Of a stretch of 64,000 bases of DNA, positions 59,741-64,000 are shown piece after piece. This DNA comes from Halorubrum sp. 48-1-W (GTDB taxonomy: Archaea > Halobacteriota > Halobacteria > Halobacteriales > Haloferacaceae), in assembly GCF_003287355.1 (NCBI RefSeq), contig NZ_QMIM01000022.1, forward strand, positions 1 through 64,000, in the 5' to 3' direction. The notes beneath the pieces are model-generated. The model searched no databases and was not told the DNA's origin. It worked only from the letters and a program-made list of their open reading frames with translations. Position 1 is the first letter of the stretch. Each line of letters starts with the position of its first letter. Both the position numbers and the translations under genes were made by a program.

Positions 59741-60693
59741 GGCTCTGCCCACGGCTCGGCGGCCCCCTCGCCGAACAGCTCCCGCATCAGCGTCACGATG
59801 CTCTCCGGGGGGAACTGCCCGTGTTCGGTCACGATGGCGTCCATGTACCGCGGCGGCGTCACGTCGAAGGCGGGGTTCTCGACCGCGATGTCGCCGATCC
59901 CCTCGCGCGTCTCCGGGGCGATCACCTCCGCTTCGTCGCGCATCTCTATCTCCACGGTGTGGCCCGTCAGCGTCTCCGGGTGGAGCTTGATCGTCTGTGC
60001 GGCGGTCATGACCGGGACGCCGCGCTCGCGGGCGTTGACCGCCAACCCGGAGGTGCCGATCTTGTTGATGACGCCGCCGTCGGCGGCGATCGAGTCGGCC
60101 CCGACGAGCACGTGGTCCACCTCGTTCAGGTAGCGCCGCGCCGCGGAGTCGACGATGAGCGTGACGGGGACGCCCACCTCCCGGAGCTGTTCGGCGGTGA
60201 TGTGCCCCTGATTTCGTGGCCGCGTCTCCTTGACTATCGCCTCGATCTCCTTGCCCCCCTCGACGGCCGCCTCGATACACGCGAGCGCGTCCGTCGAGTG
60301 ACAGTGGGTCATCACCGTGTCGCCGTCGGCGAGGCGGTTCGCGCCCACCTTCCCGAGGTCCTCCTGGGCGCGGTCGAGCTGTTCGACGAACTCCGCGACC
60401 GCGTCGGTCACGCTCTCTCTGAGGGCGTCGACGGTCCGACCCTCCATCCGTCGCAGGACGTACCGGAGCGCGTTCGGCAACGAGACGGCCGTCGGGCGCG
60501 TCTCACGGAGCCGTCTGGCGGCTGTACGCATCGACGCACGGAACGCCGCGGGCGAGTCGGCCTCGACCTCCCGCGCCTGCGTGCCGAGCGCCTCCGCGGC
60601 GCCGGCCGCGATCGTCGCCGCGCCGCGGATCTCCATCGACGCGATCGCCGCGGACGTCTCCTCGACGTCGGTGGCGAGTCGGTGGTCGGTCAT
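59737..60693 (-). CDS. Ribose-1,5-bisphosphate isomerase (eIF2B-like)
   Basis: 318 aa, eIF2B alpha/MtnA fold. Diagnostic blocks: 'TVMTHCHSTDALACIEAA' (contains the catalytic Cys), 'VDHVLVGADSIAADGGVINKIGTSGLAVNARERGVPV' in overlapping segments (catalytic Asp), and 'TPPRYMDAIVTE'. R15P isomerase converts ribose-1,5-bisphosphate to ribulose-1,5-bisphosphate. No RuBisCO gene is nearby, as in the haloarchaeal pathway. A TATA box (60719-60724) lies about 28 nt upstream. Confidence 0.93.
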   Translation of the reverse strand: MTDHRLATDVEETSAAIASMEIRGAATIAAGAAEALGTQAREVEADSPAAFRASMRTAARRLRETRPTAVSLPNALRYVLRRMEGRTVDALRESVTDAVAEFVEQLDRAQEDLGKVGANRLADGDTVMTHCHSTDALACIEAAVEGGKEIEAIVKETRPRNQGHITAEQLREVGVPVTLIVDSAARRYLNEVDHVLVGADSIAADGGVINKIGTSGLAVNARERGVPVMTAAQTIKLHPETLTGHTVEIEMRDEAEVIAPETREGIGDIAVENPAFDVTPPRYMDAIVTEHGQFPPESIVTLMRELFGEGAAEPWAEP

Positions 60694-60718
60694 GTCGATA
60701 CCGTTTCCCGCGGGACGG

Positions 60719-60724
60719 ATATAA
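60719..60724 (-). promoter_or_regulatory. TATA-like box of the R15P isomerase gene
   Basis: TTATAT on the minus strand, centred about 28 nt before the ATG at 60693; the upstream aldolase-phosphatase pair appears to use another promoter. Confidence 0.6.
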
Positions 60725-60747
60725 CCCCGCTCGGCCCGCTCCCGGTC

Positions 60748-61392
60748 TCAGGCGTCGTCCGGCTGCTGACCGTAACTCTCGAAGCGCTCCTCGACGGCTG
60801 TGAGCTGTTCGTCCGTGAGGAGGTTCGGCTCGCCGATCGCGGAGGACCGAACGTAGAGCCGACAGAGGTCCTCGACGTGGTGTGTGTTCTCGATCGCCGT
60901 CTCGAGGTCGGGACCGGTCACCACGAGCCCGTGGTTCGCGAGGATCGCGGCGTCCGAGCCGGCGTCGGCCATCGCTGTGACGACGTTGACAGCGAGTTCC
61001 TCCGTCCCGTACGGCGCGTAGTCGGCCAGCGGCACCTCCCGACCCACCGCGACGATCATGTAGTGGACCGGCGGGAGCGACAGCCCGAGCGTCGCCAGCG
61101 TCGTCGCCCAGGGCGAGTGGGTGTGGACGATCGCGCCGGGTCGCGCGTGCTCGTAGATCCCCGTGTGCATCGGTACCTCGCTCGAGGGGGCCATCCGCCC
61201 CGCCCGGCGCTCGCCGTCGAGGCCGACGACCGGCACGTCCGCCGCGTCGAAGGCGTCGTACGCCACGCCGGTTGGCGTGACGGCGAAGGCGTCGCCGTTT
61301 CGAACGCTCAGGTTTCCCGTCCGCCCCGGCGTCAGCTCCGCGAGCGCGGGCGCGTACGCCACGACCGCCTCGCGCTCGGGACGGAAGCTCAC
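60748..61392 (-). CDS. Class II aldolase (FucA/AraD type), probable ribulose-1-phosphate aldolase
   Basis: 214 aa, GTG start overlapping the HAD stop (GTGA). Zinc motif '[12 protein letters not shown]' (H-x-H near residue 90) plus a distant His in 'HHVEDLC', with Glu in '[11 protein letters not shown]' as catalytic acid. FucA-type enzymes cleave ketose-1-phosphates to DHAP and an aldehyde. Ribulose-1-phosphate to DHAP plus glycolaldehyde is inferred from the neighbours. Confidence 0.9.
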   Translation of the reverse strand: MSFRPEREAVVAYAPALAELTPGRTGNLSVRNGDAFAVTPTGVAYDAFDAADVPVVGLDGERRAGRMAPSSEVPMHTGIYEHARPGAIVHTHSPWATTLATLGLSLPPVHYMIVAVGREVPLADYAPYGTEELAVNVVTAMADAGSDAAILANHGLVVTGPDLETAIENTHHVEDLCRLYVRSSAIGEPNLLTDEQLTAVEERFESYGQQPDDA

Positions 61393-62105
61393 GCGAGCAC
61401 CTCCGGCAGCGTCGCCAACTCGTCGATCCGGTGGTCGGGTCGCCGGGGACCGGCCAGGTCGTCCGCCGTCGGGTCCTCGCCCGTCCCGCCCGTGAAGAGG
61501 ACCGTCTCCATGCCGACGGCGTTTCCCCCCTCCACGTCCGCGACGACGTTATCACCGACCATGACAGCCTCGCTCGGCCGGACGTCGAGCGCGGAGAGCG
61601 CCGCTGTGAACGGGAGGGCGCTCGGCTTCTCCCGGCCGACCTCCTCCGAGGTGACGAGCCGGTCGACGCGGTCGTCGACCCCGAGCCGGGCCAGCTTGCG
61701 TAGCTGAACCCGCGTCGTGAGGTTCGTCACGACGACGATCGCGAGGCCGCTCTCACGGAGCGCGTCGAGCGTCGCCTCGACGCCATCGAAGAGTTCCATC
61801 TCCGCCACGTATCCGTCCCAGTACGCCTCGCCGAGCGCGAACGCGTCCGCGGCGTCGTGGACGTCGGCGTGAATCCGGAGCGCCCGCTTGAAGTAGACGA
61901 ACCGGTCGTGGGAGGCGGCCGTCCCGCGGAGTTCGCGTTTGGCGTCCGCGCGTGCCCTCGCGTACAGCTCGTCGAACCGTCCGCGGTCGAAGTCGTAGCC
62001 GCGTTCGCGGAACGCCGACAGCGCCGCCCGCTTGCCCGCCTCGTTACAGGGGCCGTACGGGTAGAGGGTGTTATCGAGGTCGAAACAAACCGCTTCGTAC
62101 TCCAT
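61389..62105 (-). CDS. HAD-family phosphatase, probable RuBP 1/5-phosphatase
   Basis: 238 aa. Motif I '[12 protein letters not shown]' (8-19; nucleophile Asp), motif II 'VVTNLTTR', Lys in '[11 protein letters not shown]', motif IV '[12 protein letters not shown]'. The gene lies first in the cluster, so it is the best candidate for the step ribulose-1,5-bisphosphate to ribulose-1-phosphate. The HAD family itself is certain, while the substrate is inferred. Confidence 0.88.
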   Translation of the reverse strand: MEYEAVCFDLDNTLYPYGPCNEAGKRAALSAFRERGYDFDRGRFDELYARARADAKRELRGTAASHDRFVYFKRALRIHADVHDAADAFALGEAYWDGYVAEMELFDGVEATLDALRESGLAIVVVTNLTTRVQLRKLARLGVDDRVDRLVTSEEVGREKPSALPFTAALSALDVRPSEAVMVGDNVVADVEGGNAVGMETVLFTGGTGEDPTADDLAGPRRPDHRIDELATLPEVLA

Positions 62106-62162
62106 GTCCGACCCTCGCGGGGCCGCGACTTAAGCGTGGTTCGGGGAGGACGGTCGGCGGGC

Positions 62163-62612
62163 CTACTCCCCGGCGTCGAGGTCGTACGTGAACGAGTAGC
62201 AGTACTTCTCGTAGCCGACGTCCTCGTAGAACTCGTGGGCGTCCTCCCGCCAGAGCCCCGACTCGAGCTCGACCGTCTCACAGCCGCGGTCGTCCGCCCA
62301 CCCGTGAAGGAACGAGAGCAGCGCTGACCCGTGTCCCTCCGACCGTCTGGATTCGGTCGTCACCAGGTCGTGGACGAAGACGTGTTTTCCCAGATAGAAG
62401 TTCGTACCGACGGTGACCCCGGCGACCGCCACGAGCTCCGACCCGTCGTACCGGCCGAAGAGGCGGTACCCCTCCTCGCGCATTCGTTCGTGGACCGTCT
62501 CCATCTCGGCGCGGTCGAGGTGATCCCGGAGCTCACGAAGTATCGGGTACGCCGCGTCGAACTCGGCGTCGGTCGTGAGCTCTCGGACGTCGGTCGCGGT
62601 GGGGCTGGTCAT
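62163..62612 (-). CDS. GNAT-family N-acetyltransferase
   Basis: 149 aa. GNAT core: 'HDLVTTESRRSEGHGSALLSFLHGWADDRG' gives the acetyl-CoA loop R/Q-x2-G-x-G-like sequence (SEGHGSALL), and 'ESGLWREDAHEFYEDVGYEKY' is the usual final strand. The acceptor is unknown. It follows the HAD gene's start by 57 bp on the same strand. Confidence 0.88.
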   Translation of the reverse strand: MTSPTATDVRELTTDAEFDAAYPILRELRDHLDRAEMETVHERMREEGYRLFGRYDGSELVAVAGVTVGTNFYLGKHVFVHDLVTTESRRSEGHGSALLSFLHGWADDRGCETVELESGLWREDAHEFYEDVGYEKYCYSFTYDLDAGE

Positions 62613-62892
62613 GTCGACCGAAACGCGTCTCGCCCACAACAAGTAACTGCCGGGCCGCGGAACGGCGGGGACGGATCCGATCTCGGAGCCGACGTCTCCG
62701 CACGTTTAAGGCCGAAAACGCGGCCAACCGACCCGTGCGTTGACCACGGACCCGGATCGGGCGAGGCGGGCGTCCGGCGACCCGACCGGGAAACGTCCCA
62801 GCCGGCTGTTCGCCACCACGCCTCCCGTCCACCGACGGGACAACGGTAGTGCCGTCGACGGGGGCGACCGTACTACCGCAGACGCCCCGACC

Positions 62893-63765
62893 TCACTGCT
62901 CGTTCATCGCCTCGCTGGCGATGTTTCGGCCGCGTGAGTTGAGCGCCACCTCGCGGCGAACCCGCACCTCCTCGACGACCTCCAGTTCGATCAGCCGCTC
63001 GAACGTCTCCTCGACCTCGTCGACGTCGCTGCCCAGGAACGCGGGGATCTCGAACGGCGAGACGCCCGAGTACAGCGCCATCAACACCTCCCGGTCCCGA
63101 CTCGAGAGGTCGACGTTCGTCGAGCTTCGCTCCTCGCCCTTCCGGAGCCACGACTCGACGAACCGCATCCGCCGCGGCGTCCCGGCGAGGTGCGTCTCGA
63201 TGCTCGTCTCCTCGTCGTCGGTGTGTGACACCTCGATCACGGGTTTCTTTTCCCCGTCGACGGTTCGTTTCGCGGCGTCGAGCCCGCTGATGTCGTCGAG
63301 GTCGAACTCCACGAACGCGCCGCCCTCGAGCGCGGCACCGAGACCGTTCTCGTCGATCTTCACCCGGGCCTGCTCCCAGCCGGTGTCCTGGACGACGCCG
63401 CCTTCGACTGCCGGGTGTTTCGCCAGTAGCATCCGCTGATCGAGCAGTGCGCGATACACGTCGCGTTCGAACGACTCGTGGTCGGCGGCGGCGACGAGCA
63501 ACACCTGCTCGCCGAGGTCGAAACTCACGTAGTTCGAGACCCGAGCGATCGACTGATTGGCGTCGTGACGGCCACCCAATCCCTCGAGTCTCGAGAGCGG
63601 GACCGTCCGTTTTCCGTCGTTGCCCGCGAGTATCAGTCGCCGGTTCGACAACAAGACCCGGCCGGGCGTCCAGGAGACGTCGTTGATGGCTCTCCCCTCG
63701 CGGACGGCGACCGCGAACCGCGCCTGGGTGTCCGTGACCTTGTACTCGCCGTCGCCGGTCGGCAT
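62893..63765 (-). CDS. cheF: CheF family chemotaxis adaptor protein
   Basis: 290 aa, matches the DUF439/CheF family: N-terminal half beta-rich ('TPGRVLLSNRRLILAGNDGKRTVPLSRL'), C-terminal half helical with 'LSSRDREVLMALYSGVSPFEIPAFLG' and a winged-helix-like end. CheF links CheY and CheD/CheC2 to the archaellum motor in Halobacterium. The HEAT-repeat gene beyond it is the usual neighbour, so the chemotaxis locus probably continues past the right edge. Confidence 0.9.
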   Translation of the reverse strand: MPTGDGEYKVTDTQARFAVAVREGRAINDVSWTPGRVLLSNRRLILAGNDGKRTVPLSRLEGLGGRHDANQSIARVSNYVSFDLGEQVLLVAAADHESFERDVYRALLDQRMLLAKHPAVEGGVVQDTGWEQARVKIDENGLGAALEGGAFVEFDLDDISGLDAAKRTVDGEKKPVIEVSHTDDEETSIETHLAGTPRRMRFVESWLRKGEERSSTNVDLSSRDREVLMALYSGVSPFEIPAFLGSDVDEVEETFERLIELEVVEEVRVRREVALNSRGRNIASEAMNEQ

Positions 63766-64000
63766 CTAGACACCACCCGCCCGGAGCTTCGAGACCGCCG
63801 AAAACACCCGCTTGCGGACCGCGGAGCTCTCGTCGTCGGTCAGGTCTTCCAAGCGATCCAGCGTCTCCTGTCCGCCGATCTGACCGAGCACGAACACCGC
63901 CTTCGCACGAACCTCGTCGGGACGCTCTGTGCCGAGCCGATCGAGCAACCGGTCCTCGACGATCGGGCCGCCGAGGTTCGTGAGGCTCGTCGCCGCGAAC
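63766..64000 (-). CDS. HEAT-repeat protein, C-terminal part
   Basis: Only the last 78 residues are in the window; the frame continues beyond the right edge. HEAT-like helices 'PDEVRAKAVFVLGQIGGQETLDRLEDL' and 'DESSAVRKRVFSAVSKLR' are clear. The stop lies directly next to the cheF start, as with the HEAT protein near cheF in Halobacterium (OE2401F-type). Role inferred: chemotaxis-archaellum interface. Confidence 0.8.
   Translation of the reverse strand, partial: FAATSLTNLGGPIVEDRLLDRLGTERPDEVRAKAVFVLGQIGGQETLDRLEDLTDDESSAVRKRVFSAVSKLRAGGV

Overview
The window is chromosome from a halophilic archaeon (class Halobacteria), most like Halorubrum or a close relative. GC is high, proteins are strongly acidic, lipoproteins carry Tat signals, and several families are typical of haloarchaea (archaemetzincin, CheF, UPF0146, DUF5812-type, Brp/Blh with a heterodimer-derived lycopene cyclase). 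Many genes have a TATA/TTAA-like box 24-29 nt upstream of the start codon and no room for a Shine-Dalgarno site, as expected for leaderless mRNAs. The genus is inferred, not proven.

Layout. 1-3 kb: membrane protein edge, FAD oxidoreductase, PTPS-family pterin/queuosine-type enzyme, zinc-type MDR dehydrogenase. 3.1-9.8 kb (minus): first complete Dpp/Opp-type ABC importer. 9.9-11.5 kb: an IS1341-type TnpB element, broken by a 56-bp twin-hairpin insertion, with an omegaRNA-like 3' end. 11.5-15.3 kb: DICT-domain protein, polysaccharide deacetylase, SDR sugar dehydrogenase, tRNA-Thr, tRNA-Gly. 15.3-15.7 kb: partial copies of the tRNA-Gly 3' end. 15.7-25.4 kb: two PiT-like transporters, a degenerate cis-prenyltransferase, SecF-SecD, phosphoesterase, YgfZ-like protein. 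25.4-29.8 kb: archaemetzincin, UPF0146, HAD, a CAU tRNA with a duplicated 3' end, a PD-(D/E)XK-type nuclease, an intron-containing tRNA-Asn and the CCA-adding enzyme. 29.8-38.6 kb: paired CrcB/Fluc, HerA-like ATPase, twin isoaspartyl methyltransferase homologues, HisA, Usp plus APC permease, HisB. 38.8-46.1 kb: YkgJ protein, retinal synthesis pair crtY-brp, SerB, 2H phosphoesterase, Lhr-type helicase. 46.1-52.2 kb (plus): second complete Dpp-type importer. 52.3-58.5 kb: TldD-like protein, glutaredoxin-like protein, NCS2 purine permease and HTH-phosphoribosyltransferase, prenyl synthase, F420H2:NADP reductase. 58.7-62.1 kb: PfkB kinase, R15P isomerase, class II aldolase and HAD phosphatase. 62.2-64 kb: GNAT, CheF and a HEAT-repeat protein at the edge of a chemotaxis locus.

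How genes work together. Two ABC importers each have their own lipoprotein receptor. In both receptors the normal order of the SBP_bac_5 fold appears circularly permuted: the region that is C-terminal in E. coli DppA comes first. The 58.7-62.1 kb cluster supplies four consecutive enzymes of the haloarchaeal non-carboxylating pentose bisphosphate pathway (ribose-1-phosphate to DHAP plus glycolaldehyde). Purine uptake and the PRTase regulator/salvage protein are adjacent and share a short upstream motif. crtY and brp overlap and convert lycopene to beta-carotene to retinal, although no opsin is visible here.

Most of the window is ordinary core genome. The accessory signals are the TnpB element, the tRNA-end scars at tRNA-Gly and tRNA-CAU, and many short tandem duplications in linkers and spacers.
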